64,000 nucleotides of DNA, taken from UBA7803 sp034522075. GTDB lineage: Bacteria; Pseudomonadota; Gammaproteobacteria; Pseudomonadales; Azotimanducaceae. Below the pieces are notes generated by a model. The model made no database searches. It was not told the origin of the DNA and saw only the letters and a list, made by a program, of their open reading frames with translations. Position numbers and translations under genes: made by a program. Of this stretch, positions 21,228-29,387 are shown piece after piece; within the stretch, counting starts at the first letter, position 1, and every line of letters begins with the position of its first letter. Location of the stretch: positions 1-64,000 of the forward strand of contig JAXHLO010000010.1 in NCBI GenBank assembly GCA_034522075.1, written 5' to 3'.

Positions 21228-22004
21228 ATGCTGCAGCCGAAAAGGACAAACGGCATCCGGAGCACCGCAGCCCTGACGTGGGGTCTGCTGCTCGTGCTCG
21301 TTCCCCTGTCTGCCCAGGGCTGGTTCGAGAAATACCAGCCCGTGGTGGTGGTCGCCGATCCGTTTCTGGAAATGCATACCGGGCCGGGCAGCGGTTATCC
21401 GGTTTTCTATGTGGCGGCCGAGAACGATGAGATCGTCGTGCTGAAACGGCGCACCAACTGGTTCAAGATCCGCGGCCCCCGCGACAAGGAAGGCTGGGTG
21501 CATATCGATCAGATGCGCAGCACCCTGGATCTCGAGGGCCGGGCCATCGAGTTCGGTGAACGTGGCCTCGATCAGTTTACTCAGCGGCGCTGGGAAACCG
21601 GCATGAGCGGCGGTGACCTCGGCGGTGCCCGCACGCTATCCGGCTATGTCGGGTATTCAGTCACCCCGAATATCGTGCTGCAGCTCGAGGCAACGCAGAT
21701 TCTCGGCGATTTTTCCGACGGCATCATGGGTACGGCCAACATCCTCATGTATCCGTTCCCGGAGTGGCGCGTGTCACCGTTTTTCACCATTGGCACCGGC
21801 ATTATTAGAACGGAGCCACAGACTACGGTGGTGCAGGCCGAAGATCGTGAAGACGAAATCGTGCATGCCGGCGCAGGTGCTAATCTTTACTTGAGCGACC
21901 GCTTCATTCTGCGCGTGGAGTACAAGCGGCACACGGTGCTCACCAGTCGGGACGACAACGAAGAGATAGACCAATGGAAGGCAGGTTTCAGCGTATTTTT
22001 CTAG
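21228..22004 (+). CDS. SH3-domain protein with outer-membrane barrel
   Basis: 258 residues. A signal peptide (about 1-31) ends SAQGWF. Residues about 38-90 form a bacterial SH3 domain (FLEMHTGPGSGYPVFYV, NWFKIRGPRDKEGWVH). The remainder has alternating beta strands and ends in SVFF, typical of outer-membrane barrels. It starts 10 bp after the HzsA-like gene and overlaps the next gene by 31 bp, so the genes are co-transcribed. The SH3 part probably faces the periplasm and may tether the barrel to a partner or to peptidoglycan. Function unknown. Confidence 0.75.
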   Translation: MLQPKRTNGIRSTAALTWGLLLVLVPLSAQGWFEKYQPVVVVADPFLEMHTGPGSGYPVFYVAAENDEIVVLKRRTNWFKIRGPRDKEGWVHIDQMRSTLDLEGRAIEFGERGLDQFTQRRWETGMSGGDLGGARTLSGYVGYSVTPNIVLQLEATQILGDFSDGIMGTANILMYPFPEWRVSPFFTIGTGIIRTEPQTTVVQAEDREDEIVHAGAGANLYLSDRFILRVEYKRHTVLTSRDDNEEIDQWKAGFSVFF

Positions 22005-22639
22005 GCCCGGCCGGCCTCGGCCTGCTGGTGGTGCTGCTGGCGGCGCCTGCAGCCCATGCTGCCCAGCCCGAGGAGCTCGAGCTCGAGCCGCTGGTGGTTC
22101 GTGAGCCCGAGCGACGCGAAGTGGATGTGGATGCCATCGACAGCGAAGACTGGGAGCTGGGCGTCTACGGCGGTCTGCTCAGCGTCGAGGACTTCGGCAG
22201 TAACTCGGTGGTCGGCGTCCGCCTGGCCTACCACGTGACCGAGAGCCTGTTCGTCGAAGGCGCCTATGCCCAGAGCAAGCTGGGCGAAACCAGCTTCGAA
22301 CGCCTGTCGGGCGGCGCGCAGATTCTTACCGACGAAGAACGCGATCTGACTTACTACAACGTCTCCGTGGGTTACAACCTGTTCCCCGGTGAGTCGTTCC
22401 TCACCCGCAACTGGGCATTCAAAGGCAGCCTGTACCTCATTGCCGGTGCCGGCAGCACCGAGTTCGGCGGCGACGACCGCTTTACCGTCAACGCCGGCGT
22501 CGGTTACCGCCTGATCGCCACGGACTGGCTGGCTTTGCATGTGGACGTTCGTGATCACGTATTCAAGTCGGATCTGCTGGGCACCAGCGAGACCCGGCAC
22601 AATGTGGAGTTCACCGGCGGTCTGACGGTGTTTTTCTGA
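21974..22639 (+). CDS. Outer-membrane beta-barrel protein
   Basis: 221 residues with a signal peptide (cleavage near AAHAAQ), an acidic segment (EELELEPLVVREPERREVD), then about eight amphipathic strands and a terminal TVFF. The pattern (ELGVYGGLLSVEDFG, VGVRLAYHVTESLFVEGAY) is that of small OmpA-like barrels. It overlaps the previous gene by 31 bp, and the DUF4266 gene starts 9 bp later. It is probably a partner barrel to the SH3 protein, which has a related strand pattern. Confidence 0.75.
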   Translation: MEGRFQRIFLGPAGLGLLVVLLAAPAAHAAQPEELELEPLVVREPERREVDVDAIDSEDWELGVYGGLLSVEDFGSNSVVGVRLAYHVTESLFVEGAYAQSKLGETSFERLSGGAQILTDEERDLTYYNVSVGYNLFPGESFLTRNWAFKGSLYLIAGAGSTEFGGDDRFTVNAGVGYRLIATDWLALHVDVRDHVFKSDLLGTSETRHNVEFTGGLTVFF

Positions 22640-22647
22640 GGTGATCC

Positions 22648-22890
22648 ATGCGTAGCCGTTTCCTGATCTTCGGATGTCTGATTGGCGTGATGACTCTGGC
22701 CGGTGCCGGTTGCAGCTCCTATGAGGTGAAACCGTGGGTGAGCCCCTACGAGCGCAACAACCTGGCGGACCCCATCATGAGCTTCAGCCGGGCCCCCGTG
22801 GCGCAATCCTACATGCATCATGTCTACCAGGTCCGGGAGGGCGCCAGCGGCGCCGAAGGCGGCGCCGGAGGCGGCTGTGGCTGCAACTGA
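22648..22890 (+). CDS. DUF4266 small lipoprotein
   Basis: 80 residues. Lipobox AGAGCSS, then VKPWVSPYERNNLADPIM, the DUF4266 core. The tail is unusual: GAEGGAGGGCGCN adds two cysteines in a glycine run. DUF4266 genes regularly precede DUF3570 genes, as here, in clusters linked with exported redox proteins. The reading frame overlaps the DUF3570 start by 14 bp. Its role is unknown; an outer-membrane lipid-anchored assembly factor is one inference. Confidence 0.85.
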   Translation: MRSRFLIFGCLIGVMTLAGAGCSSYEVKPWVSPYERNNLADPIMSFSRAPVAQSYMHHVYQVREGASGAEGGAGGGCGCN

Positions 22891-24082
22891 CCCAACCCCT
22901 CTCGTAGGAGCGGCCTCCAGGCCGCGATCTGCACTGGGAGCGGCCTCCAGGCCGCGATCCTCACTCCTGCTGATCCTCCTCCCCCTGCTCCTGCAGCCGG
23001 CCCAAGCAGCCATTCTTCCCGAAGACCGGGTCGACCTCATGTACCACGGTTACGACGGCGGCGGCCTCACCGTGGACGGCCCGGCGGTGCTGGTGCGCAA
23101 AGCCTACAAGGACAAGGTGTCCGTGTGGGGCAACTACCTGGTGGACATGATCTCCAGTGCCTCCATCGATGTGCTGGCCACCGCCAGCGAATATACTGAA
23201 GAGCGCACGGAAATCGGCGTCGGCGCAGACTACCTGCGCGGCAAGACCATGATCAGCGGTTTCTATGTCAACAGCGAAGAGAATGATTACAGCTCCGACA
23301 CCGCCGGCTTGAGCATCAGTCAGGATTTCTTCGGCGATCTCAGCACTCTGGCCATCAGCTATGCCCGCGGGTCGGATACCGTCACGCGGACGGGCGACGA
23401 TGAGTTCGAAGAAGACCTGACCCGGCAGAACTTCAGCGTCAGCCTGTCACAGATTCTGACGAAAAACCTGATCATGAACCTGACCTACGAAAGCGTGACG
23501 CAGGAAGGTTTCCTGCAGAGCGCTTACCGGCAGGTTCGCTATCTCGACCCCGGCGCCGCCCGCGGCTTCAGCTACGAAAGCGCCGTGCATCCCCGCACCA
23601 AGACGTCCAGCGCGGTGGCGGTGCGCGGCATGTACTACCTGCCTTATCGTGCCTCAGTGAAAGCCGAATACCGCCACTACACAGACACGTGGGGGGTCAA
23701 AAGCTCGAATGGGGAACTGGGCTATGTGCACCCGTTCGACTTCGGGTTGACGGCCGAATTGCGCCTGCGCTACTACCAGCAGTCCGAAGCGGATTTCTTC
23801 AACGACCTGTTCGACCGTTCCAACCAGCAGAACTTCATGTCCCGGGATAAGGAACTGTCGAGCTTCTCCACCACCACGGTGGGGGGCGGTCTGTCCTATG
23901 AGTTCCAGACCCCCTGGCTGCCGCTGATGAAGCGCGGTGAGGCCAACCTGATGGTCGACTGGATCCGCTTCGACTACGACAATTTCCGCAATGTGCTGGT
24001 CACCGACGCCGCGGCGGGCGAGGAGCCGTTCTACAGCTTCGATGCCGTGGTAGTGCGGGCGTTTTTCTCCTTCTGGTTGTAG
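22877..24082 (+). CDS. DUF3570 outer-membrane barrel protein
   Basis: 401 residues from the GTG at 22877, chosen because GGAGG lies five bases before it. The hydrophobic core of the signal peptide (SLLLILLPLLLQPAQAA) is preceded by a tandem 10-residue repeat with the pattern GAASRPRSxL, encoded by two palindromic REP-like units. The mature protein begins ILPEDRVDLMYHGYDGGG, the DUF3570 start, and continues as a long barrel ending FFSFWL. DUF3570 proteins are predicted outer-membrane proteins of unknown role found with DUF4266. An earlier ATG at 22820 would lie deep within the DUF4266 gene. Confidence 0.8.
   Translation: MAATDPTPLVGAASRPRSALGAASRPRSSLLLILLPLLLQPAQAAILPEDRVDLMYHGYDGGGLTVDGPAVLVRKAYKDKVSVWGNYLVDMISSASIDVLATASEYTEERTEIGVGADYLRGKTMISGFYVNSEENDYSSDTAGLSISQDFFGDLSTLAISYARGSDTVTRTGDDEFEEDLTRQNFSVSLSQILTKNLIMNLTYESVTQEGFLQSAYRQVRYLDPGAARGFSYESAVHPRTKTSSAVAVRGMYYLPYRASVKAEYRHYTDTWGVKSSNGELGYVHPFDFGLTAELRLRYYQQSEADFFNDLFDRSNQQNFMSRDKELSSFSTTTVGGGLSYEFQTPWLPLMKRGEANLMVDWIRFDYDNFRNVLVTDAAAGEEPFYSFDAVVVRAFFSFWL
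22907..22959. repeat. Two REP-like palindromes in tandem (30-bp period)
   Basis: Two copies of a 23-bp unit containing GCGGCCTCCAGGCCGC (a short hairpin) lie at 22907-22929 and 22937-22959. The 30-bp period keeps reading frame. The GGAGCGGCCTCCAGGCCGCGA form is typical of REP/RAYT-type repeats in Pseudomonas and Xanthomonadales genomes. Both copies lie inside the 5' end of the DUF3570 gene. Confidence 0.75.
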
Positions 24083-24095
24083 GCTGCCGGGGCGC

Positions 24096-24101
24096 TATAA
24101 T
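24096..24101 (+). promoter_or_regulatory. -10 element of gltX, probably leaderless
   Basis: A perfect TATAAT followed by a GC-rich discriminator (GCGCCGCC) ends nine bases before the gltX ATG at 24110. Transcription would then begin within about two bases of the start codon. No good -35 is seen; the nearest (TGGTTG at 24074) is weak. Confidence 0.45.
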
Positions 24102-24109
24102 GCGCCGCC

Positions 24110-25597
24110 ATGAAAGTCCGTACCCGCGTCGCACCATCGCCCACCGGTGATCCCCATGTGGGAACCGCGTATATCGCCCTGTTCAACTGGGTATTCGCCC
24201 ACAGTCAGGGCGGCGAATTCATCGTACGCATCGAAGACACCGATGCGGCTCGCAGCACCGATGAATCCGAGCAACTCATCATGGATTCCCTGCGCTGGCT
24301 GGGCCTGGCCTGGGACGAAGGCCCCGACATAGGCGGCCCCCACGGACCGTACCGGCAGAGCGCGCGCAAGCACCTGTATCAGGAGCACGCCAGGCGCCTG
24401 GTCGAGCAGGGCGATGCGTTCCATTGCTTCTGCACCAGCGAGCGTCTCGATGAGATGCGCAAGGCCCAGCAGGCCGCCGGGGAGAACCCCCGCTACGACG
24501 GCCGCTGCCTGGCTCTCAGCGACAACGAACTGCGCCAGCGGCTGGACGCCGGCGAACCCCACGTCATTCGCCTGAAGGTGCCCGCGGAAGGCGTCTGTGG
24601 GTTCGAGGATGCCCTGCGCGGTCCCATCGAGATCCCCTGGAGCCAGGTGGACATGCAGGTGCTGATCAAGCAGGACGGCTTTCCCACCTATCACCTGGCG
24701 GTGGTGGTCGATGATCATCTCATGGAGATCAGCCACATCCTGCGCGGCGAGGAGTGGATTAACTCCGTGCCCAAGCACAAGTTGCTCTATGAGTACTTCG
24801 ACTGGCCAATGCCCGTGCACTGCCACCTGCCGCTGCTGCGCAACCCGGATCACAGCAAGCTGTCCAAGCGCAAGCATCCCACCAGCGTGAACTACTACCG
24901 GCGCCTGGGCATTCTGCCGGAAGCGCTGGTGAACTACCTTGGCATGATGGGCTGGTCCATGCCTGATGAGCGGGAGTTGTTCTCGCCCGCCGAAATGGCC
25001 GCCGACTTCGATCTCTCGGGTATCCACCTGGGCGGGCCGGTATTTGACCTGGCCAAGCTGTCCTGGCTGAACGGCCAGTACCTGCGGCGGCTGGACTCAG
25101 AGGAATTCATGGACCGTATGCAGGCGTGGGCGCTCAACCGCGACAACCTGGCGCGGCTGGTACCGCTGATTCAGGAGCGCACGGAACGTTTCTCCGACAT
25201 TGCGCCCCAGGTGGATTATCTGCTCGGCGACCGGCGGCCTCTGACGGCCGAAGATTTCGCCAGCAACCGCCTGGCCGACGAGCAGGTCATCCAGATTCTC
25301 GATCACGTCTCCCGCGATCTGGACGCGATGCGCCACTGGGAGCGGCAGGCGCTGTTCGATACCTGTCAGAGCCTGTCCGGATGGATGAACCTGAAGATCC
25401 GCGATTTCCTGTTCCCGCTGTTCATCGCCGTTTCCGGACGCACGGTATCCCTGCCGCTGTTCGACTCCATGGTTTTTCTCGGCCCGGACATCACCCGGGC
25501 GCGCATCCGCGACGCCCTGGCCGTGCTGGGCGTCTCGAAAAAGCAGAGCAAACGCCTGGAGAAGCAATACCGCGACTACCAGGAGACCCACACCTGA
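24110..25597 (+). CDS. gltX: Glutamate-tRNA ligase
   Basis: 495 residues, typical bacterial length. It charges tRNA-Glu in the cytosol. The class I signatures are clear: HIGH-type motif PSPTGDPHVGTAY near residue 10 and KMSKS-type HSKLSKRKHP near residue 247. FHCFCTSERLDEM contains the CxC part of a possible zinc site. A full anticodon-binding domain follows (KIRDFLFPLFIAVSGR, ITRARIRDALAVLG). It begins 27 bp after the DUF3570 stop with its own -10. A REP-like hairpin lies just downstream. Confidence 0.97.
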   Translation: MKVRTRVAPSPTGDPHVGTAYIALFNWVFAHSQGGEFIVRIEDTDAARSTDESEQLIMDSLRWLGLAWDEGPDIGGPHGPYRQSARKHLYQEHARRLVEQGDAFHCFCTSERLDEMRKAQQAAGENPRYDGRCLALSDNELRQRLDAGEPHVIRLKVPAEGVCGFEDALRGPIEIPWSQVDMQVLIKQDGFPTYHLAVVVDDHLMEISHILRGEEWINSVPKHKLLYEYFDWPMPVHCHLPLLRNPDHSKLSKRKHPTSVNYYRRLGILPEALVNYLGMMGWSMPDERELFSPAEMAADFDLSGIHLGGPVFDLAKLSWLNGQYLRRLDSEEFMDRMQAWALNRDNLARLVPLIQERTERFSDIAPQVDYLLGDRRPLTAEDFASNRLADEQVIQILDHVSRDLDAMRHWERQALFDTCQSLSGWMNLKIRDFLFPLFIAVSGRTVSLPLFDSMVFLGPDITRARIRDALAVLGVSKKQSKRLEKQYRDYQETHT

Positions 25598-25605
25598 CCC
25601 CATCT

Positions 25606-25629
25606 GTGGGAGCGCCTTCCAGGCGCGAC
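25606..25629. repeat. REP-like palindrome
   Basis: A third relative of the repeats at 22907 (GTGGGAGCGCCTTCCAGGCG core, 6-bp stem GCGCCT/AGGCGC). It sits in the 57-bp gap between gltX and the beta-CASP gene, the normal intergenic position for such elements. It might act as a weak terminator or mRNA stabiliser. Confidence 0.65.
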
Positions 25630-25654
25630 TGCCAGTCCCAACCAGGAGCCCGCA

Positions 25655-27103
25655 GTGCAGCAACTGGAATTCTACGGTGCCGCCGGGCAGGTCACCGGTT
25701 CCTGCCACATTCTGCGTACGGGCAGCCACACCGTGCTGCTCGATTGCGGCATGATTCAGGGCGGCCGCGAAGACGAGCTCGGTAACGAAGCAGAGTTCCC
25801 CTTCGATCCGGCGGCCGTGGATGCCGTGGTGCTGAGTCACGCCCACCTCGATCATTCCGGCAGGCTCCCGCTGCTCGTCAAACGCGGATTCCGCGGCGTC
25901 ATCCACACCCAGAAAGCCACCCGCGCTCTACTGCGGATTCTGCTCAACGATGCCGCCAACATCGAGATGAGCAACGTCCGCCGTGACAATCGCCGCCGCG
26001 GCGACCGGGGCCAGGCATTGCGCCAGCCGCTGTTCGACCGCGAGGACGTGGCACGCGTGCTGGAGCTCACCGAAGGCCATCGGTATCACCAGGATTTCGA
26101 CGTCGTCCCCGGCATGGGTGCGCACTTTCACGATGCCGGCCACATCCTGGGCGCCGCGGTGGTGGAGGTTCGTATGACACACAGGACGCGGCAGACCACC
26201 CTGGTGTTCAGCGGCGATCTGGGCCAGCACGACTCGCCGATTCTGCGTACCCCCGAGAATCCGGGGCAGGCTGACCTGGTGATCATGGAAACGACCTACG
26301 GTGATCGCCGCCACCGCAATCTGGATGCTTCTCTGGAAGAATTCGGTCAGGTGCTGCAGCGCGCCCATGATGCCGGCGGCAATGTCCTCATTCCTGCCTT
26401 TGCGGTGGGCCGCAGCCAGGAACTGCTCTATTTTCTCGGCAAGTATTACGACGATTGGCAGGTAGATCGCTGGCAGATTTTCCTGGACAGCCCGCTGGCC
26501 ATCGAAGCCAGCGAGATCTATTGGGATTTTCCCCATCTGTTCGATGAAGAGGCCAGCGACAGCTTCCGCGAGGAAGATTTCATGCCGTCGCTGCCCAACC
26601 TGCACTTCACCCGCACCGGCGATGAATCCCGGGTGATCAATCGCATGAAGCGCGGCGCCATCGTCATTGCCGGCAGCGGCATGTGCAACGGCGGACGCAT
26701 TCTGCATCACTTCCGACGCGACATCGGCCGGCCGGAGACGCAGATCGTGTTCACCGGATTTCAACCCCGGGGCACCCTGGGCCGGCGCATCATCGATGGC
26801 GCGGATACCGTGCGCATTTACGGCGACGAATACCCGGTGCGCGCTGCCGTGCATACCATCGGCGGTTTCTCCGCCCATGGCGATCGGGAAGATCTGCTCA
26901 ACTGGTACGACAGGTTTCCCTCGACCCCGAACGGCCAGCGGACGCCGGCTTTTCTGGTCCACGGTGACCCGGAGGCCACGGCGGCGTTCCGGGACGTCCT
27001 GCAGTCGCGATTCGGCGTCATGGCGCACATTGCCGATGCCGGGGAACAGATCGATCTGAGCACGATGTACCGCCCGCAAACCGGGGCAGGGCGCGAAGAT
27101 TGA
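25655..27103 (+). CDS. Beta-CASP metallo-beta-lactamase-fold hydrolase
   Basis: 482 residues from a GTG start with AGGAG upstream. Metal ligands are in LSHAHLDHSGRLP; GAHFHDAGHILGAA and FSGDLGQHDSPIL supply others. The beta-CASP/RMMBL part follows (IPAFAVGRSQELLYFL, IVIAGSGMCNGGRI, GGFSAHGDREDLL), as in CPSF73 and archaeal RNases. Members are RNA-processing nucleases; some bacterial ones remain uncharacterised. It probably acts on RNA in the cytosol. Its last codons overlap the promoter of the downstream tRNA-Ala gene. Confidence 0.9.
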   Translation: MQQLEFYGAAGQVTGSCHILRTGSHTVLLDCGMIQGGREDELGNEAEFPFDPAAVDAVVLSHAHLDHSGRLPLLVKRGFRGVIHTQKATRALLRILLNDAANIEMSNVRRDNRRRGDRGQALRQPLFDREDVARVLELTEGHRYHQDFDVVPGMGAHFHDAGHILGAAVVEVRMTHRTRQTTLVFSGDLGQHDSPILRTPENPGQADLVIMETTYGDRRHRNLDASLEEFGQVLQRAHDAGGNVLIPAFAVGRSQELLYFLGKYYDDWQVDRWQIFLDSPLAIEASEIYWDFPHLFDEEASDSFREEDFMPSLPNLHFTRTGDESRVINRMKRGAIVIAGSGMCNGGRILHHFRRDIGRPETQIVFTGFQPRGTLGRRIIDGADTVRIYGDEYPVRAAVHTIGGFSAHGDREDLLNWYDRFPSTPNGQRTPAFLVHGDPEATAAFRDVLQSRFGVMAHIADAGEQIDLSTMYRPQTGAGRED

Positions 27104-27128
27104 CAGGCGGGGAGGCGCTCCGTAGTAT
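27100..27128 (+). promoter_or_regulatory. Promoter of tRNA-Ala
   Basis: TTGACA (27100-27105), 17-bp spacer, TAGTAT (27123-27128), then a GC-rich discriminator. This is a near-consensus sigma70 promoter with the discriminator type seen at stringently controlled stable-RNA genes. Its -35 overlaps the stop codon of the beta-CASP gene. Confidence 0.75.
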
Positions 27129-27168
27129 CGCGCCTCCTCTCACCCTTGGCGTTCGTCAGGGGCTCTGT

Positions 27169-27244
<76 letters not shown>

Positions 27245-27281
27245 ACACTTCATGCCGAATGGGAAAGGATCGAACTCCTGA

Positions 27282-27302
27282 GCAGTTCGCTGCGCGAACT
27301 GC
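27282..27302. repeat. Perfect 9-bp hairpin after tRNA-Ala
   Basis: GCAGTTCGC-TGC-GCGAACTGC, nine perfect pairs with a 3-nt loop. It lies between the tRNA gene and the duplicated tRNA 3' end. It may terminate the tRNA transcript, although no T-run follows, or be part of a recombination site. Confidence 0.5.
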
Positions 27303-27303
27303 C

Positions 27304-27332
27304 GACGGTCTCGATCCCGTCTGGCTCCACCA
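27304..27332 (+). repeat. Degenerate copy of a tRNA 3' end
   Basis: The sequence GACGGTCTCGATCCCGTC then TGGCTCCACCA reproduces a T-arm-like hairpin and the last 11 bases of the upstream tRNA-Ala exactly (27234-27244). The loop is one base too long and no other arms exist. Such partial 3' duplications are the usual trace of integration at a tRNA gene. Confidence 0.55.
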
Positions 27333-27660
27333 ATAAACTCAACGAGTGAGACCTTCTGAGGGCGACTCCAAAGCACACCCCCGCCTGCATCGGATATCTG
27401 CAGACTCGGCTGCGCTCATTTCGGCATGGCCGCTGTCGTCGAGTCTCGCATGAAACATTAGTCGCGTATGTGAGCCTGCTGGAGTCGGTCACCGAAAGGC
27501 TTGAAGGGGCGAACATGAGGCCTTAGCTGGAGGTGGTGGTCATCGGTGGCACCGACCCTGGTCAGTGTACGGCCGGACTCCCCGAAATCGGCGACAGCCG
27601 GCCAGGAGCGGACACCTCCGCGACTCGCGCCGACAAAGATCTGGAACTCGCGCCCGTCAG
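27333..27660. other. Gene-less stretch before vapBC
   Basis: All frames are short and none has a good ribosome site or a recognisable family. A short open stretch near 27400-27525 (+) looks faintly protein-like (VAYVSLLESVTERLEG) but has no start. Probably scar sequence left by an integrated element. Confidence 0.4.
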
Positions 27661-27663
27661 GTG

Positions 27664-27669
27664 TATACT
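27664..27669 (+). promoter_or_regulatory. -10 of leaderless vapBC
   Basis: TATACT ends seven bases before the vapB ATG at 27676, so the transcript would start at or next to the start codon. GTGTAT occurs twice around it (27661 and 27671), a possible operator for VapB autoregulation. The -35 is poor. Confidence 0.45.
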
Positions 27670-27675
27670 TGGTGT

Positions 27676-27879
27676 ATGGCGCGCACAAACATTGATATTG
27701 ACGAAGAGGCCTGTGGCGAGGTCATGCGGCGCTACCACCTCACCTCCAAGCGGGAAGCTGTGAATTTTGCGTTGCGGCTGCTTGCTGCCGAGCCACTCTC
27801 TCTGGAGGAAGCCAAGGCCCTTCGCGGCTCCGGCTGGGAGGGCGATCTCGACGAACTGCGCTCATCTCGGACCGCATGA
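27676..27879 (+). CDS. vapB: VapB-type antitoxin
   Basis: 67 residues. MARTNIDIDEEACGEVMRR is the ribbon-helix-helix start of type II antitoxins of the VapB family (DUF2191-like); the C-terminal half is the toxin-binding arm. It neutralises VapC and represses its own operon. It overlaps vapC by four bases (ATGA), so the two are translated together. Confidence 0.9.
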   Translation: MARTNIDIDEEACGEVMRRYHLTSKREAVNFALRLLAAEPLSLEEAKALRGSGWEGDLDELRSSRTA

Positions 27880-28259
27880 TCCTGATCGATACCTCGGCTT
27901 GGATTGAGTATCTTCGGGACACCGGTTCAAACACGTGCGAGCGCGTCCAGGAACTTCTGGCGCAAGACCTTGCGGTTGCGGATCCTATCCGGATGGAAGT
28001 GCTGGCCGGTGCGCGCGATGAACATCACCTCCTTCAGCTTCGAGGCTTACTTGCCCGTGGAACGAATTTTTCAGCGATCAGCATGGACTATGATCATGCT
28101 GCCATTCTGTATCGCCAGTGCCGTGCGAAGGGCGAAACCGTTCGAAAGCTGATCGATTGCCTAATCGCTGCCATTGCGATCAGGAATGGCATCACAGTAC
28201 TACACCAAGACGCGGACTTCGAAGTGCTTGCGCGGCACACGGCGCTGGCTACGGAATAG
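27876..28259 (+). CDS. vapC: VapC-type PIN-domain toxin
   Basis: 127 residues. The PIN fold carries its acidic residues in MILIDTSAWIEYLRD (Asp5), PIRMEVLAGA, KLIDCLIAAIAI and LHQDADFE. Such toxins cleave tRNA or rRNA when the antitoxin is lost. Complete and next to a tRNA-linked integration scar, so the pair was probably brought in with an island and may stabilise it. Confidence 0.92.
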   Translation: MILIDTSAWIEYLRDTGSNTCERVQELLAQDLAVADPIRMEVLAGARDEHHLLQLRGLLARGTNFSAISMDYDHAAILYRQCRAKGETVRKLIDCLIAAIAIRNGITVLHQDADFEVLARHTALATE

Positions 28260-28283
28260 AGGACGCAGAAAGCCCCTTGCGTC
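28260..28283. terminator. Weak hairpin after vapC
   Basis: GGACGCA ... TGCGTCC forms a 7-bp stem directly after the vapC stop codon. It has no T-run, so intrinsic termination is uncertain. Confidence 0.35.
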
Positions 28284-28403
28284 CAGGAGCTGCCGCTCGA
28301 CGATTTCCTAAAGCAGGTGTTTCGGCGCTTACCATTAACAGGGTGGCACTGAATCGCCCCGGGATTCCCGGAGACCCCAAACGATTTCGCAAGGAGGCTG
28401 ATT

Positions 28404-29318
28404 ATGATTCCCGCAGAAGAAACCTTCAACGGCACCTGGCCATTTGCACCGCACTTCAGCGAGGCCTCCGGATTCCGCCAGCACTACGTCGACGAAGGGC
28501 CGCGGGACGGTGAGGTCATCGTCTGTTTGCATGGCGAGCCTACCTGGGGCTACCTGTACCGTCGCATGATCGGACCGCTCGCCGAGGATTACCGAGTAGT
28601 GGTGCCGGACCACATGGGATTCGGCAAGTCCGAAACCCCTCAGGATAGAGAATACACGCTGCGCACCCACGTCGAGAACTTCGAGCGCTTTGTGGAGGCG
28701 CTCGACCTGCAGGACATTACGTTGGTCTGCCAGGACTGGGGCGGCCCGATCTCCGGGGCCTTCACCGCACGCAATCCGGAGCGGGTGAAGCGCGTATTTC
28801 TCATGAACACTCTGTTCGGCTACGGCGGCGGGCAGGCCGCCGGGGGCAAGACGCCTTGGTTCCAGTGGATAGAGAAGCATGAGGAGTCGGGTACGTTAGA
28901 AGGCATTCTGGGCGAACTCGGCAGCACAGTGCTGTCTGTCATGAAGACCATCGGATTTCAGAACTCGGCGGCCGTGGACGACACCTGGATTAGGGCCTAT
29001 TCAGCGCCGTTCCCGGACAGGTCGAGCTGCATCGGAGCCATAAACTTTCCGCTCGACGTGCACTATCAACGGTTTCTGCCATTCATCAGAGAAATCATGC
29101 AGCAGTGCGATCTCGAGAAAGTGAAAGACAAACCCGCGATGCTCGTCTCCGGGGACAAGGACTACGGTATTGCTCAGGAACATGCCATCAGTGACTTCAA
29201 AGGACTGTACCCCAACGCGCCTGTCGTCAAAGTTTCCGGCGTCGGCCACTTTTGTCAGGAAGACATTCCGGACACGTTGGTCGCACTTATTCTTGGGTTC
29301 ATGCAGACGTTTCCTTAA
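28404..29318 (+). CDS. Haloalkane dehalogenase-like alpha/beta hydrolase
   Basis: 304 residues, ribosome site AAGGAGG. CLHGEPTWGYLYR is the oxyanion segment of haloalkane dehalogenases. The nucleophile Asp lies in VCQDWGGPIS, where the following Trp is a halide-stabilising residue. The acid is in SGDKDYGI and the base His in GVGHFCQED. These cytosolic enzymes split carbon-halogen bonds hydrolytically to alcohol and halide. Substrate range cannot be read. An epoxide hydrolase or fluoroacetate dehalogenase is possible but fits the HGEPTW/QDWGG pair less well. It stands between vapBC and the orphan repeat at 29388. Confidence 0.85.
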   Translation: MIPAEETFNGTWPFAPHFSEASGFRQHYVDEGPRDGEVIVCLHGEPTWGYLYRRMIGPLAEDYRVVVPDHMGFGKSETPQDREYTLRTHVENFERFVEALDLQDITLVCQDWGGPISGAFTARNPERVKRVFLMNTLFGYGGGQAAGGKTPWFQWIEKHEESGTLEGILGELGSTVLSVMKTIGFQNSAAVDDTWIRAYSAPFPDRSSCIGAINFPLDVHYQRFLPFIREIMQQCDLEKVKDKPAMLVSGDKDYGIAQEHAISDFKGLYPNAPVVKVSGVGHFCQEDIPDTLVALILGFMQTFP

Positions 29319-29387
29319 GCTGGACTTCAGTACCTACGGGCCGAAGGCAGTAGCGATCTCCTTTCAACTGCAAGGTGTCGAACCTAC

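Noticed and set aside
22907..22959. CRISPR array
   Set aside because: Only two short palindromic units with 7-bp gaps and no unique spacers.
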